Source: Octadecabacter arcticus 238
GTDB taxonomy: Bacteria; Pseudomonadota; Alphaproteobacteria; Rhodobacterales; Rhodobacteraceae
Assembly (NCBI RefSeq): GCF_000155735.2
Contig: NC_020908.1
Span: 1,307,001 to 1,371,000 of the forward strand
Reading direction: 5' to 3'
DNA length: 64,000 bases
Shown: in pieces, positions 1 through 9,743 of the stretch
How the letters are laid out: every line of letters begins with the position of its first letter
Position numbering within the stretch: position 1 is the first letter of the stretch
Translations under genes and position numbers: made by a program
Notes under the pieces: generated by a model
What the model was told of the DNA's origin: nothing
What the model saw: the letters and a program-made list of their open reading frames with translations, nothing else
Database searches by the model: none

Positions 1-1
1 G

Positions 2-712
2 ATGCCAGCCATGGAAGACTTGAAACAAGCACTTTCTGGGGTTGGCGGTGTAACCCGCTCACTTAGTCTCGCAGAGGACGCAGCGGAGAAAATCCGCGAG
101 ATGATTCTGCTGGAACGGCTAGCGCCCGGCACCGCCCTGCCCGAACGTGATCTGGCTGAAGCCTTGGGGGTAAGCCGCACACCAATGCGTGAGGCCATCA
201 AGCTTTTGGCCAATGACGGCCTTGTGGACTACACTGCGTCACGTCGCCCGTTCGTGGCCGACCCCTCCTTAGAAGAAATCTGCGATTACCTCCGCGTTCA
301 AGGTGCGCTAGAGGCACTCGCTGGTGAACTGGCGTGCATCAATACAACCGACGCACAATTGCATGGGATCGACATATTGAACCGTGAGATCGTCGAACGC
401 GCAGACGGCGATAAGATGATGTCGTTTAACCGTGATATGGCGTTCCATAATGCCATTGTGCTGGCCTCAGGTAATGCAGCGCTGATTGAGACACACGGAC
501 GATACAACGCGCGGCTTTGGCGCGCACGCTTCATGTCCTCGCAACGGACAGTCAGTCGAGCAAGCACTACGCAAGAACATTCCAGGATTGTGCAGGCGCT
601 GCTGGCGCGGGACGAAGCAGGGGCCTCTCAGGCCCTCAAGAAACACTTGAAGACTGCTGAGACCAACATCGCTGAGGCGATATTTGAACGCGCCCTTAAG
701 AGTGGAAAATAG
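2..712 (+). CDS. GntR-family transcriptional regulator, FCD type
   Basis: Cytoplasmic DNA-binding regulator, probably controlling the two catabolic genes that follow directly. Residues about 25-90 form the winged helix-turn-helix, with the typical ERDLAEALGVSRTPMREAIK recognition region. The rest is the all-helical FCD ligand-binding domain, in which the FHNAIVLASGN stretch supplies expected metal/effector residues. The frame is open at the window edge, with ATGs at positions 2 and 11; an earlier start outside the window cannot be excluded. The length (about 233-236 aa) is normal for the family. The stop codon lies 4 bases before the next gene's ATG, so it is probably cotranscribed. Family assignment is firm; the effector is unknown. 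Confidence 0.88.
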   Translation: MPAMEDLKQALSGVGGVTRSLSLAEDAAEKIREMILLERLAPGTALPERDLAEALGVSRTPMREAIKLLANDGLVDYTASRRPFVADPSLEEICDYLRVQGALEALAGELACINTTDAQLHGIDILNREIVERADGDKMMSFNRDMAFHNAIVLASGNAALIETHGRYNARLWRARFMSSQRTVSRASTTQEHSRIVQALLARDEAGASQALKKHLKTAETNIAEAIFERALKSGK

Positions 713-716
713 GCAC

Positions 717-1733
717 ATGACCAAACCTAAAATTGCTATCATTCCTGGCGATCCGTCCGGTATTGGCCCCGAATTAATTGCCCAACTTCTTGCAAGCGAC
801 GGCGTGAGCGAGGCAGCGGATATCTTGCTTGTTGGCGATACACATATTTGGGAACAAGGTGCGCGGCAGGCGGGTGTAAGACTGCAGCTTGATCCGATTG
901 CGTGGGCTAATTTGGCGGAATTCTCGGGTCTTCGCCAGTTGGAGATGGAAACTATAGATGTGGCTGACGTAAAGGTCGCCGAAGTCACGATACAGAGTGG
1001 CAAAAGCGCGCTTCGCACTCTCGACCAAGCACTCGATCTGGCCGTCGCAGGTATTGTGGACGGCGTCCTGTTTGGGCCGTTCAATAAAGCGGCCTTAACC
1101 GCCGCTGGCCTCAATGCCGAGGATGAGCACCGCTATATGGCACGCTATCTAGGATTTAAGGGATATCATAGCGAGGTCAATGTGCTGGATGACCTGATGA
1201 CTACTCGAGTGACCTCTCACATTGGTCTGCGCGAGGTGGCGGATAACATCACCGCCGATGGTGTGCGCAAGGCTATTATGATGGCCCATGATACGCTGGC
1301 GAAGGCAGGTAAGTCACGGCCCCATGTGGCCGTCGCGGCGCTGAATCCCCACGCGGGGGATAACGGTAAGTTTGGGCGCGAAGAGATCGATATTCTGGCT
1401 CCTGTCGTAGCCGAATATCAAGGGCGGCATATGCATGTGTCAGGTCCATGGCCATCCGATACCGTGTTTCTAAAGGCCAAAGCTGGTGAGGTCGATGCAG
1501 TCGTCACAATGTATCATGATCAAGGCCAAATCGCGATCAAGCTTATGGGATTTGACCGGGGCGTGACTGTTGCAGGCGGGCTGCCGATCCCTGTGGTGAC
1601 CCCCGCCCATGGTACCGCGTTTGATATTGCGGGTCAAAGCGTTGCCAATGTGGGCGCGACACGCAACGCCTTTAACCTTCTATTGCGGCTTGCGGTAACC
1701 CACCGCGAGACGCGCATTGCCCCAATTAAATAG
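717..1733 (+). CDS. PdxA-family 4-phosphate dehydrogenase (PdxA2-like, probably sugar-acid catabolism)
   Basis: NAD-dependent oxidative decarboxylation of a 4-phospho-hydroxyacid. The family includes vitamin B6 enzyme PdxA (4-phosphohydroxy-L-threonine) and PdxA2 (D-threonate/D-erythronate 4-phosphate). At 338 aa it has normal length. The N-terminus has the family signature IPGDPSGIGPELIAQ, and metal-binding residues lie in MARYLGFKGYHSEVN (His), LNPHAGDNG and MYHDQGQIAIKLM. The start was chosen at ATG 717 because family proteins begin with a short lead into the GDPSGIGPE motif. The ORF can be extended to 684, but that overlaps the upstream gene. The neighbours (a GntR regulator and a ketoglutarate-semialdehyde-type dehydrogenase) point to a catabolic PdxA2 role rather than B6 synthesis; that part is inference. 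Confidence 0.85.
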   Translation: MTKPKIAIIPGDPSGIGPELIAQLLASDGVSEAADILLVGDTHIWEQGARQAGVRLQLDPIAWANLAEFSGLRQLEMETIDVADVKVAEVTIQSGKSALRTLDQALDLAVAGIVDGVLFGPFNKAALTAAGLNAEDEHRYMARYLGFKGYHSEVNVLDDLMTTRVTSHIGLREVADNITADGVRKAIMMAHDTLAKAGKSRPHVAVAALNPHAGDNGKFGREEIDILAPVVAEYQGRHMHVSGPWPSDTVFLKAKAGEVDAVVTMYHDQGQIAIKLMGFDRGVTVAGGLPIPVVTPAHGTAFDIAGQSVANVGATRNAFNLLLRLAVTHRETRIAPIK

Positions 1734-1737
1734 GATT

Positions 1738-3240
1738 ATGCCCATGCTGTCAGGACTACATTTCATCGATGGAACTTGGGTTTCTTCAGACACTCAACTC
1801 GACGCACCCGACAGCCCTCTGGCAGGTGTCCACCAAGTCAGTGATGTGCAGATCGGCGCTGCCGCCCGCGCTGCCCGTGCCGCATTTCGGCCTTATAGTT
1901 CAACGAAGACACAGGACCGCGCGACTTTCCTAGAAGCCATCGCGGAAGAGATCGACGTGCGAGGTGATCAAATTACTGAGGCGGCCGTTGCGGAATCTGG
2001 TTTGCCTCAGGCGCGATTGGTGGGTGAACGCGGACGAACAACAGGTCAATTGCGCATGTTTGCGAATCTGATCCTGTCTGAGAGCTATCCCGAAACTCGT
2101 CATGATCCGGCTTTGCCAGATCGCCAACCCTTGGCCCGTCCTGACTTGCGTTTGACGCATATCCCGCTTGGCCCGGTGGTTGTGTTTGGCGCTTCGAATT
2201 TCCCGTTGGCGTTTTCTACAGCAGGCGGCGATACTGCCTCGGCACTTGCTGCAGGCTGTCCGGTAATTGTTAAAGGTCACCCGGCGCACCCCGCCACAGC
2301 AGAGCTGGTAGCAAAAGCCATTGAGGCTGCAATTGCTCGCTGCGGCATGCCCAAAGCCACGTTCCAGATGGTCCATGGCGCGGCGAATGAGGTCGGGGCG
2401 AGCCTTGTCCAACATCCTGAGATCACTGCTGTTGGCTTTACTGGGTCGCTTGGTGCTGGACGTGCTTTGTTTAATCTATGCGCTGCCCGTCCTGTACCAA
2501 TTCCATTTTTTGGAGAGCTAGGATCCATAAATCCTGTCTTTTGTCTGCCCGGAGCCGTTGCCTCGCGCGGCGCTGCGATTGGCGCGGCTTGGGTCGGGTC
2601 CTTGACCATGGGCGCGGGGCAGTTCTGCACCAATCCAGGCGTGTTGATCGGCGTAACTAGCGCTGGCTTTGATGCGGTGCAGACTTCAGTCGCCACGGCT
2701 CTGACTATGGCGGCTCCACAAAAGATGCTGACGGACCGCATATGCGAGACCTATCGAGATACCGTTGAGGGCATGTCAAACAAGTTAGAGGTTCTTGGTG
2801 TAGGGACAGGTGAAGGGGGCATCCGGATGGGCCGCCCAGTCGCGTTTAAGACCGATGCAGCGACATGGCTTGCGACACCAGATCTTCACCATGAAATTTT
2901 TGGAGCTGCGGGCATGGTCGTGGCGTGTGATGACGCGGATCAGATGGTAGCTGTGGCCGAGGCCCTTGAGGGACAATTAACGGCGACGCTGCAACTTGAT
3001 ATGCCGACGGATCGCGAGGCAGCACTCGCGCTTTTGCCCGCGCTGCGCGAACGGGCAGGGCGCATTCTATGTAACGGTTATCCGACCGGCGTCGAGGTTG
3101 CTTCTGCTATGACCCACGGTGGCCCTTACCCAGCCGCAACTGACAGCCGGACCACCTCTGTCGGCACTATGGCCATCAACCGTTGGCTCCGGCCAATCAG
3201 CTATCAGGACTTTCCATCTGAGCTCTTACCTGAAAGCTGA
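1738..3240 (+). CDS. NADP-type aldehyde dehydrogenase, 2,5-dioxovalerate (alpha-ketoglutarate semialdehyde) dehydrogenase family
   Basis: Predicted to oxidise 2,5-dioxopentanoate to 2-oxoglutarate, the last step of several pentose, hexarate and hydroxyproline breakdown routes. About 500 aa. Visible marks are the cofactor-site segment FGASNFPLAFSTAGGDTASA, the nucleotide-fold FTGSLGAGRAL, the general-base region GELGSINPVF typical of this subfamily, and the catalytic cysteine in GQFCTNPG (about residue 290). ATG 1738 lies 4 bases after the upstream stop, with a second ATG at 1744. It closes a three-gene operon. The exact substrate remains inferred from subfamily motifs and the PdxA2/GntR context. 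Confidence 0.87.
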   Translation: MPMLSGLHFIDGTWVSSDTQLDAPDSPLAGVHQVSDVQIGAAARAARAAFRPYSSTKTQDRATFLEAIAEEIDVRGDQITEAAVAESGLPQARLVGERGRTTGQLRMFANLILSESYPETRHDPALPDRQPLARPDLRLTHIPLGPVVVFGASNFPLAFSTAGGDTASALAAGCPVIVKGHPAHPATAELVAKAIEAAIARCGMPKATFQMVHGAANEVGASLVQHPEITAVGFTGSLGAGRALFNLCAARPVPIPFFGELGSINPVFCLPGAVASRGAAIGAAWVGSLTMGAGQFCTNPGVLIGVTSAGFDAVQTSVATALTMAAPQKMLTDRICETYRDTVEGMSNKLEVLGVGTGEGGIRMGRPVAFKTDAATWLATPDLHHEIFGAAGMVVACDDADQMVAVAEALEGQLTATLQLDMPTDREAALALLPALRERAGRILCNGYPTGVEVASAMTHGGPYPAATDSRTTSVGTMAINRWLRPISYQDFPSELLPES

Positions 3241-3904
3241 CTGTTAAGAAAGAATGGCTTACACCGCGATGATGTCAGATCTGATAAACTCAGGCCAAAA
3301 CGGGTCTGGCGCCAATTACAAGCGATTTGAGGGCTGTGAGAAACCGCGCAGTACAATCAAGACACCCGCTTGTTTCAGACACTGTCATCGAAAGAAGTCG
3401 CTTATTTGGGCTAATAAAAACAATAAATCTTACGGCAGAGGTGACGCTGGCTAATATCGCAGTGAAAGTCGCGTGTGGATGGCTCCTGCATAGCAAAATA
3501 TTTTTTATCAGATTTGTGTATTTGTCTGATAACACCATCTAAACGGTTATTGCGAGTTTATCTGTGGTACTTTTTTTGTCCTGATCGCTCTCCCACAACC
3601 AAAAATACTACAAGATAACAATTGCTTAGGCCGAAATCCGGGCGGTTTTCGTGTTTTTGGCGTGTCGCAAACTCATGCAACACGTCTCCAAAGATTACAA
3701 ACGCTTACGTCCATCCCCGATGCCTCTGTGCAACACCCAATAGACTGAAGATCCGTTTCAGGCGATTCTGGCGCCCATGCGGACCTTCATTCATCGCCTT
3801 ATCGGCCTAACGCGCACTCGTGGCTTCGATGGTGCGGTTGCCGGGCGGCGTTGGGAGAAGCCGGCGTGTTGTACCCAGTGAACGGCGCGCGGAAAAAGCT
3901 GTGA
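3241..3904. other. Non-coding or decayed stretch between the catabolic operon and the accessory block
   Basis: No convincing gene is visible. Short open frames on both strands lack recognisable motifs. Composition becomes AT-richer from about 3400 onward than in the operon on the left. The only clear structure is the inverted repeat at 3505-3532. The right border is the stop codon of the disrupted gene whose C-terminal codons lie at 3905-3953. Confidence 0.5.
3505..3532. promoter_or_regulatory. Perfect 8-bp inverted repeat, possible operator
   Basis: TTATCAGA and TCTGATAA are perfect complements separated by 12 bases in an AT-rich stretch. The spacing and symmetry fit a dimeric repressor operator better than a terminator, since the loop is long and no T-run follows. 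A link with the GntR regulator at the left edge is only a guess. Confidence 0.35.
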
Positions 3905-5671
3905 CTAAGAATCAACTTGGCCAGAGTAAGTAGTGGCCTCTGGTGTGATCTGCGAGCTATGACTGAATCTGGTGTTTGAGTGGTTTGAAGGTTGGCGGCG
4001 TATCTGGTTGAATTGTTGTTGGAAGACAGCAGCCCAACCAAAGGAGATACACCACCATGGGAACTACTAACATTGTTGATTTTGCGCGTCGAGACGAGAT
4101 GACGGACGCGTTGACGGAGTTGCTGAAAACGGGAGCACAACAATTGATCGCGACAGCAGTTGAGGCTGAGCTTGTCAGTTATTTGGCGCAATTTACCGGC
4201 TTACGCACCGATGCCGGTCACGCGGCAGTCGTGCGTAATGGACATCATCCGGCCCGCCCGTTTCAAACGGGCATTGGCCCTGTGAGCGTGCGCATTCCAA
4301 AGGTTCGGTCCAAGGACGGCACACCGGTGACATTTCGGTCTGCCCTGGTGCCGCCCTATGTGCGCCGCACGAAGACGCTGGAAGCGGCCTTGCCATGGCT
4401 TTACCTCAAAGGGATCTCCAGCGGCGAGATGGCTCCCGCCCTCAAGGTTCTTCTGGGCCCAGATGCCGTTGGCTTGTCGGCTAATACGGTTTCGCGTTTA
4501 AAACGCGATTGGGCCAATGAATACGAGGCTTGGAAAGGCGCTGAGTTAGATGACGAGCCCATCGTCTATATCTGGGCCGACGGCGTTCACAGCGGCCTTC
4601 GGGGCGAGGATGACAAGCTCTGTGCCCTTGTTATTATTGGGGTAACTGCCCGTGGCAAGAAGCGATTTCTGGCAATTGAGGATGGGGTGCGCGAGTCCAC
4701 GCAGAGCTGGCGCGAGGTTCTGCTTAACCTCAAAAGCCGAGGCATGAATGCGCCCAAACTGGCCATCGGGGACGGTGCCATGGGGTTTTGGGCGGCCATG
4801 GACGAAGTCTATCCTGAGACCCGCCATCAACGCTGTTGGCAACACAAAACGATGAACGTGCTCAATTGTTTACCCAAGCTGTCTCAGCCAAAAGCCAAGG
4901 CCGCGCTGCACGACATCTGGCAGGCCGAGACCAAAGTCGATGCAGAAAAGGCGTTCGATCTGTTCATCAAAACCTACGAACCCAAATATCCCAAGGCCAC
5001 ACTATGCCTGCAAAAAGATCGTGAGGAACTCATGGCATTCTTCGACTTCCCGGCGCAGCATTGGCAAAGCATCCGCACTAGCAATCCAATTGAATCGGCC
5101 TTCGCGACGATCCGGCATCGTACCAAGCGTTCAAAGGGCTGCCTGTCACGCGATGGCATGCTGCACATGATGTTCAAACTGGGGCAATGCTTGGATTCAA
5201 ACATCAAGTGCAACGGTTGATTTGAAGGCCGCGATTTCGTCGGCCATGGCTTCAGCGGGTGTTCTCCAACCGAGAGTTTTTCTCGGACGGTTGTTCATCA
5301 GGTTTGCAACGTCGTTCAGCCATGTTTGGCTTGCACCGTTCAGGTCAGTTCCTTTGGGCATGTACTGACGCAGCAGTCCGTTGGTGTTCTCGTTGCTGCC
5401 ACGCTGCCAAGGCGCATGCGGATCGCAGAACCAGATATCGATCTTCAACCGTCTGGCGAGTTCGGGGTGGCAGGCCATTTCGGAGCCGCGGTCGTAGGTT
5501 GTCAACGGCAGAGTAAAAGTGAGCCAAAGGTCAGCGCAAAATGTTGCCACTTTGGGGTTGGGACAATCAGCGTATAGACGAGCGCCAGCATCCGGGCAGC
5601 CGCGCTTGTCATATAGCTGGCGTTTGCCCGGATGCTTTGGCCCGTCAGGGCCAATCTATGCTGATTGAGGT

Positions 5672-6436
5672 TCAGGTTTTGGGCGTTGCCTGACGCGCCT
5701 TACTCTGACCAAGGCGGTAGCTTTCGCCATTCATCTCTAGGATGTTGACGTGGTGGGTCAGGCGGTCGAGGAGTGCGCCTGTCAGGCGTTCTGACCCAAA
5801 TGTTTCTGTCCATTCGTCGAATGGCAGGTTGCTTGTGATTAGCGTGGATCCGCGCTCGTAGCGTTGGGAGATCAATTCAAACAGCAGCTCAGCGCCAGTT
5901 TTGCTCAGTGGCACAAAGCCCAACTCGTCGATGATCAGCAGCTTGTAACCCACCATCTGCTTTTGAAGCCGTAGCAGTCTGCGTTCGTCTCTGGCCTCCA
6001 TCAGCTCATGGACGAGTGCGGCGGCGGTGACAAATCCAACGGACATGCCTTTCTGGCATGCTGATAGGCCAAGGCCCAAGGCGACATGGGTCTTGCCGGT
6101 GCCCGAGGGGCCAAGCGAGATGACATTCTCACGCCGTTCGATCCATTCGCAACGCGCCAACTCCAGCACCTGCATCTTGTTCAGGGCGGGGATCGCCTTG
6201 AAATCGAAGCTGTCCAGACTTTTAACGGCTGGGAACTTTGCGGCTTTGATCCTGCGCTCGATCATCCTGCGTTCCCGGTCAATCATCTCCAGTTCGATTA
6301 GACGTGCAAGGAATTGCACATGGTCCAGTCCCTCAGCTGCGGCTTGCTTGGCCAGTTTGCTGTATTCCCGCAGAACGGTCGGCAGCCGCAGCGATTTGAG
6401 GCGGTGGTCCAGAAGGATTTGGGGAGCTTCAGTCAT
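5672..6436 (-). CDS. istB: IS21-family helper ATPase IstB
   Basis: AAA+ ATPase that assembles on target DNA and stimulates the IstA transposase. 254 aa. Walker A is LGPSGTGKTHVALGLG and Walker B is LLIIDELGFVPLS. The DnaC-like core is followed by the conserved ITSNLPFDEW and LTGALLDRLTHH motifs (sensor and arginine-finger region). The start at 6436 overlaps the istA stop by 4 bases (ATGA), the usual coupling in this family. The frame is uninterrupted and of normal length. Confidence 0.95.
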   Translation of the reverse strand: MTEAPQILLDHRLKSLRLPTVLREYSKLAKQAAAEGLDHVQFLARLIELEMIDRERRMIERRIKAAKFPAVKSLDSFDFKAIPALNKMQVLELARCEWIERRENVISLGPSGTGKTHVALGLGLSACQKGMSVGFVTAAALVHELMEARDERRLLRLQKQMVGYKLLIIDELGFVPLSKTGAELLFELISQRYERGSTLITSNLPFDEWTETFGSERLTGALLDRLTHHVNILEMNGESYRLGQSKARQATPKT

Positions 6437-7920
6437 GCTGATTGCCCCCGCATCAAGGACATGTAACTGGCTGCAGATGTTGTGCCGACATTGGCCTTGG
6501 GCAGATAGGGATAGACATCCAGATCCAGCTTGGGTGGCCGCTGCTCGACTTGGCAAAGCACAAGATGTTTGACGGCATCAAAGCCAATTGCGCCCATGCG
6601 CAGCGCGTTTTTGATGGCGATGTGCAGGTCCCCCATCTCGAAGGTCTCCAGCAGCCGCAAGACCTGTACATACTCACGCCGCCCTGCCTTGATCATTCGG
6701 GCTTCCATCAAGCGGCGCAGGGTCGCAAATTCGTCCGGCAAGTCCCAGCCCGCCAAAGGGGCGGCTTGATCCAATGCGCCCGCCTTCTGCTCCAGCAGGG
6801 GCAAGTAGTGGATCGGGTCAAAGACCATGTCTTCGCGGTCCCAGCACCTTGGGTGGCGGGAAATGACGTCGCCACCACAGCCAATCACAACCTGATCGAC
6901 ATAGCCGCGTAGCCAGACGTCACGATGGCTATAGGCAACCGGAACGGAATAATCGTTGGTTTTATAGCGCACCAATGCTTGCGAGTTCACTTGGCCGCTG
7001 GCCTGATCACAGGCATCGAACGGAGATGCTGGCAGATCCATCATGGCCTCAAGATCGCGGGCCAAGCGTTGCCCGATGCTGTCGCTATGCCCGCGCAAGA
7101 CATCGTTCTGGCGCTTGCGGCATTGCTCTTCCAGCCAAAGATTGAATGCCTCCCACGTGGCAAAATGAGGGATGGGCACCATGAAGTTGCGCCGGGCATA
7201 TCCGACCAGACCCTCAACGGCGCCTTTATCGTTGCCCTTGCCCGGGCGACCATAACGATCCTGGATGAAGTAATGCGACAGAAACCCGCTGAACAGTTTG
7301 GTCCGCTTGCGTGAACCGTCTGGCAGGATCTTCGCAACAAGGCACCGGTCGTTGTCGTAGAGAACCGACTGCGGCACCCGCCCGAAGAAGGCAAAGGCAT
7401 GGACATGGCCATCAACCCAGGCCTCGGAGACCGCTGCAGGATAAGCACGCACAAAGCATGCGTCGCTGTAGGGCAGATCCAGTGCAAAGAAATGTGCCTT
7501 CTGCTCCACACCGCCGATTACGACCATCGCTTCGCCAAAATCCGCCTGAGCGTGGCCAGGCGCATGTGCCAGTGGGACAAACATCTCTCGATGGTGGCGG
7601 CCATGTTCCCGGACATAGTTCTTGACCGTGGTTTGCCCGCCTCGAAATTGATGCTCGTCCCGCAGACGTTCAAAAATGCGCTTGGCCGTGTGGCGTTGCT
7701 TACGGTTCCGGCTGAGATCGTCTTGCAGCCATTGATCAATGAAGCCGGTAAAGCCATCAAGCTTGGGCCGCTTGATCTTCGCAGTTCGTTGATATCCGGG
7801 CGGAACCGAAAAGCTCATCATCTTCTTCACGCTCGCGCGCGATATCCCAAAATGAACGGCTGCTGCTCGTTCGCTCATGCCACCTCGACGTGCGAGGCGG
7901 ACCTTTCTGTAAAGTTCCAC
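6433..7920 (-). CDS. istA: IS21-family transposase IstA
   Basis: DDE transposase of 495 aa starting at a GTG codon at 7920. Residues 1-45 form a helix-turn-helix (RRGGMSERAAAVHFGISRASVKKM). The catalytic core includes QADFGEAMVVIGG (first Asp), ESVLYDND-like LYDNDRCLVAK (second Asp) and NDKGAVEGLVGYARRNFMVP (Glu). The C-terminal part has the usual beta-barrel segment. It is translationally coupled to istB. The gene looks intact. Confidence 0.95.
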   Translation of the reverse strand: MELYRKVRLARRGGMSERAAAVHFGISRASVKKMMSFSVPPGYQRTAKIKRPKLDGFTGFIDQWLQDDLSRNRKQRHTAKRIFERLRDEHQFRGGQTTVKNYVREHGRHHREMFVPLAHAPGHAQADFGEAMVVIGGVEQKAHFFALDLPYSDACFVRAYPAAVSEAWVDGHVHAFAFFGRVPQSVLYDNDRCLVAKILPDGSRKRTKLFSGFLSHYFIQDRYGRPGKGNDKGAVEGLVGYARRNFMVPIPHFATWEAFNLWLEEQCRKRQNDVLRGHSDSIGQRLARDLEAMMDLPASPFDACDQASGQVNSQALVRYKTNDYSVPVAYSHRDVWLRGYVDQVVIGCGGDVISRHPRCWDREDMVFDPIHYLPLLEQKAGALDQAAPLAGWDLPDEFATLRRLMEARMIKAGRREYVQVLRLLETFEMGDLHIAIKNALRMGAIGFDAVKHLVLCQVEQRPPKLDLDVYPYLPKANVGTTSAASYMSLMRGQSA

Positions 7921-9602
7921 GCTGAAAATACCCCCGCCCTCCCTGAAAACAGAAAAGACTAAAGTGGCAAAGTTTTACTTTGCCTGCAGCAAGATAATCC
8001 TGCCACTTCCGTGGCTCACTTTTGCACTGCCGTTCTCATAGGTCATGCTCTTGCGCAAAGCAGCGGGTAGTCGTCTCATCTGGCGGGTGAAGCTGTCGAG
8101 CGCGGCCTCGGCCCCATTGCCGTCCATTTTGCAAAGAATGACAAAGCGTGTCTTGCGCTCGACCAAGGTCCCCACTGACGAGCGATTGAATGCGCCCTTG
8201 ATGAGGTCGCCCTCCCAATGGCCTGGTACCAGTCGCGCTTCGATCTCTTCAGGGCGATTGATAATGCGCAATGATTCCGGGACCATAGCACTGCCCGCCG
8301 CTGTCCTGCGCTTGAGCCCACGCTTAGGCTTCGCTTGACGCAACGCCTCGATCATCGCCGCCTTCAGCCCACCACGTGGCTGCGCGTAAATCGCGGCATA
8401 GATGGTCTCATGGCTCACATGGGCGGATGGATCATCAGGCTTCATGAGACGCAGTCTCTGCGCAATCTGCTCAGGCGACCAGTGCAGATGTACGAGCTTG
8501 CCATGAACAAAACGATAAAGATCGCTCCCCTCCACAAGCTTGCGCTCGCGGCGGCAGCGCGCACGCCGGGCATCATAGGCCTGCCGCGCCGCTTGCGGGC
8601 AATAGCTGCCGTCTTCCTGCCGACCTCGCGCCAGCTCACGGCAGATCGTGCTCGCCGGGCGATGCAAAAGCTGGCCGATCAACCGCTGACTGCTGCCCCT
8701 ATTATGCTCGGCTAATATCACGCCACGGTCCTCGCTGCTGAGGTGCTTGCTTCGTATGTCCATCACAACATCCTATGCCCAAAGGGCTCTGAGTGTTGCA
8801 TTTGAAACTTGAGCCTAAGATGTGCTGAGCAAAATTGGAGGAAGCTACGCGGCTTTGACTACCTCGCAAAAGTCATCACAGGCGTCACGTTCAAAGACGG
8901 AATCGAAACCACAAACCCCGACCAGATCACCGCATGACCAACAATACTCAAACACCAGATTTGACAATAACTCGTGATCTGCGACGTCACGTATGAGCGT
9001 TCCGAGGCAATAAATGATGTGTATGTTTCAAAACTCCTCAAAACCATGGCACCTAGGTCATTTCTCATGGGTCGTTTCGCGTCCTTACCACGTAGCTCAA
9101 GGTATTTTGCTTCACTATTTTTGGCAGCGCTGGCGAAATCATATCCAGCGGTTATTTTTTCACCTGCGGTTATAACCTGGGGCTTTAAAAATGCTCGAAG
9201 TGCAGCGTGGCGTTCGTACATAGCACAAACAAAGGAGCGAATAAGCCATTTCAAGTCGATTTTTTCATAGCCGAGATGTTCTAGCTCTTTTCGAAGTGCG
9301 GCTTTGCACTGTGAAGAACTTTTGAAATCTAAGGAGTTGAGCCACGGAGAGACATTGAACCCAGCATCAGATTTTCTAAGGTTTCCGACAGTATCATGGA
9401 CAAAATTAGTCTTACCGCCAATAGAAAACCCACCCATCCTGAGTGCACGGTGTTGGACATGATTTCTGAGCTGATCACAAATTCGATAACTCAGGTGAGT
9501 GTCGAACGTTTGACTGCGCGTTTTGCAGTTAAATTCCTTTGTTTTTGGAAGGTTGATCGAAGATTTTAGAATTCTGTTGCAGTGGTAGTCATAGCTTCGG
9601 TA

Positions 9603-9743
9603 CAGGGGAATCGCATATGGATTCTTCTCGTCGCATCGAAATCGAAAAACATAAAACCTGACCACGAGCGCGACGAGAGAGCCGAGCAGTTCGCGCTTTG
9701 TTCGCTATTATTCGAGCTCAAATTTCCAAACGCGATAGCCCTG
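9603..9743. mobile_element. MITE-like element, 141 bp, unassigned
   Basis: Short non-coding insert with terminal inverted repeats. Left CAGGGGAATCGCATATGG (9603-9620) and right, reversed, CAGGGCTATCGCGTTTGG (9726-9743) match at 14 of 18 positions. A 10-bp direct repeat AGCTTCGGTA flanks it (9593-9602 and 9744-9753). Excision of the element plus one repeat fuses the two halves of the HEPN-motif gene in frame (TAYRS joined to YDYHC). It has no coding capacity. A 10-bp duplication suggests mobilisation by an IS4-like or similar transposase, but no partner element is present in this window. Confidence 0.72.

Larger units (their letters stand above)
5500..8038. mobile_element. IS21-family insertion sequence, apparently intact
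   Basis: A 2539-bp element with TG...CA ends: TGTCAACGGCAGAGTAAAAG at the left, and at the right the reversed TGAGAACGGCAGTGCAAAAG. Both are followed by GTGAGCC and by further subterminal AAAGTGGCAA-like repeats, as is typical of IS21. The 5-bp duplication TAGGT lies at 5495-5499 and 8039-8043. It carries the complete istA and istB genes, so it may still be able to move. Confidence 0.95.
5197..8766 (-). pseudogene. IS30-family transposase, split by IS21 insertion
   Basis: Reading leftward, the gene runs 8766-8039 and continues 5494-5197, giving exactly 342 codons (341 aa) once the IS21 element and one TAGGT copy are removed. The N-terminal part shows the IS30 helix-turn-helix (HLSSEDRGVILAE and SASTICREL-like segment), and WSPEQIAQRL and HWEGDLIKG follow. 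The C-terminal part restores TYDRGSEMACHPELA and DPHAPWQRGSNENTNGLLRQY with the catalytic Glu. The split disables it. A read-through product of the N-part ends in IS21 sequence. Confidence 0.92.
5190..8819. mobile_element. IS30-family insertion sequence, interrupted by IS21
   Basis: The ends pair as 25-nt imperfect inverted repeats. Left starts CTTGGATTCAAAC at 5190 and right, reversed, starts CTTAGGCTCAAG from 8819; both finish in TGCAAC. The 3-bp duplication ATG occurs at 5187-5189 and 8820-8822, fitting IS30-type 2-3 bp targets. Removing one ATG copy and the element restores the IS256 transposase frame. Without its own IS21 insert, the element is 1086 bp. Confidence 0.88.
4057..8937 (+). 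pseudogene. IS256-family (mutator-type) transposase, split by IS30 insertion
   Basis: Codons run 4057-5189 and resume at 8823-8937; together they give exactly 416 codons (415 aa), normal for the family. The first part shows the DDE-domain segments IYIWADGVHSG, LAIGDGAMGFWAAMDEVYPETRHQRCWQHK and TSNPIESAFATIRHRTKRSKG. The second part begins with AEQNWRKLRGFDYLAKV, the expected C-terminus. In the present arrangement, translation from 4057 reads into IS30 and stops at 5220 after 387 aa, so the last conserved helix is lost. Probably inactive. Confidence 0.93.
3954..8973. mobile_element. IS256-family insertion sequence, interrupted by IS30/IS21
   Basis: The ends are imperfect terminal inverted repeats of about 28 bp with 22 matches. 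Left is 3954-3981 and right is 8946-8973, sharing the core AATCTGGTGTTTGAGT. The 9-bp direct repeat GTGATCTGC flanks the element at 3945-3953 and 8974-8982, which is the usual IS256 duplication size. Without the internal IS30 composite the element is 1387 bp, normal for the family. It sits in the C-terminal region of the HEPN-motif gene on the opposite strand. Confidence 0.93.

Noticed and set aside
3799..4191. Minus-strand frame of 130 codons
   Set aside because: It runs antisense across the IS256 left end; only the 16 codons at 3905-3953 belong to a former gene, in the reconstructed HEPN-motif protein.
8859..9665. Minus-strand open frame of 268 codons as a complete gene
   Set aside because: Its C-terminal part is antisense to the IS256 transposase tail and its N-terminal part lies in the MITE-like insert. 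Only 8974-9592 is real host gene.
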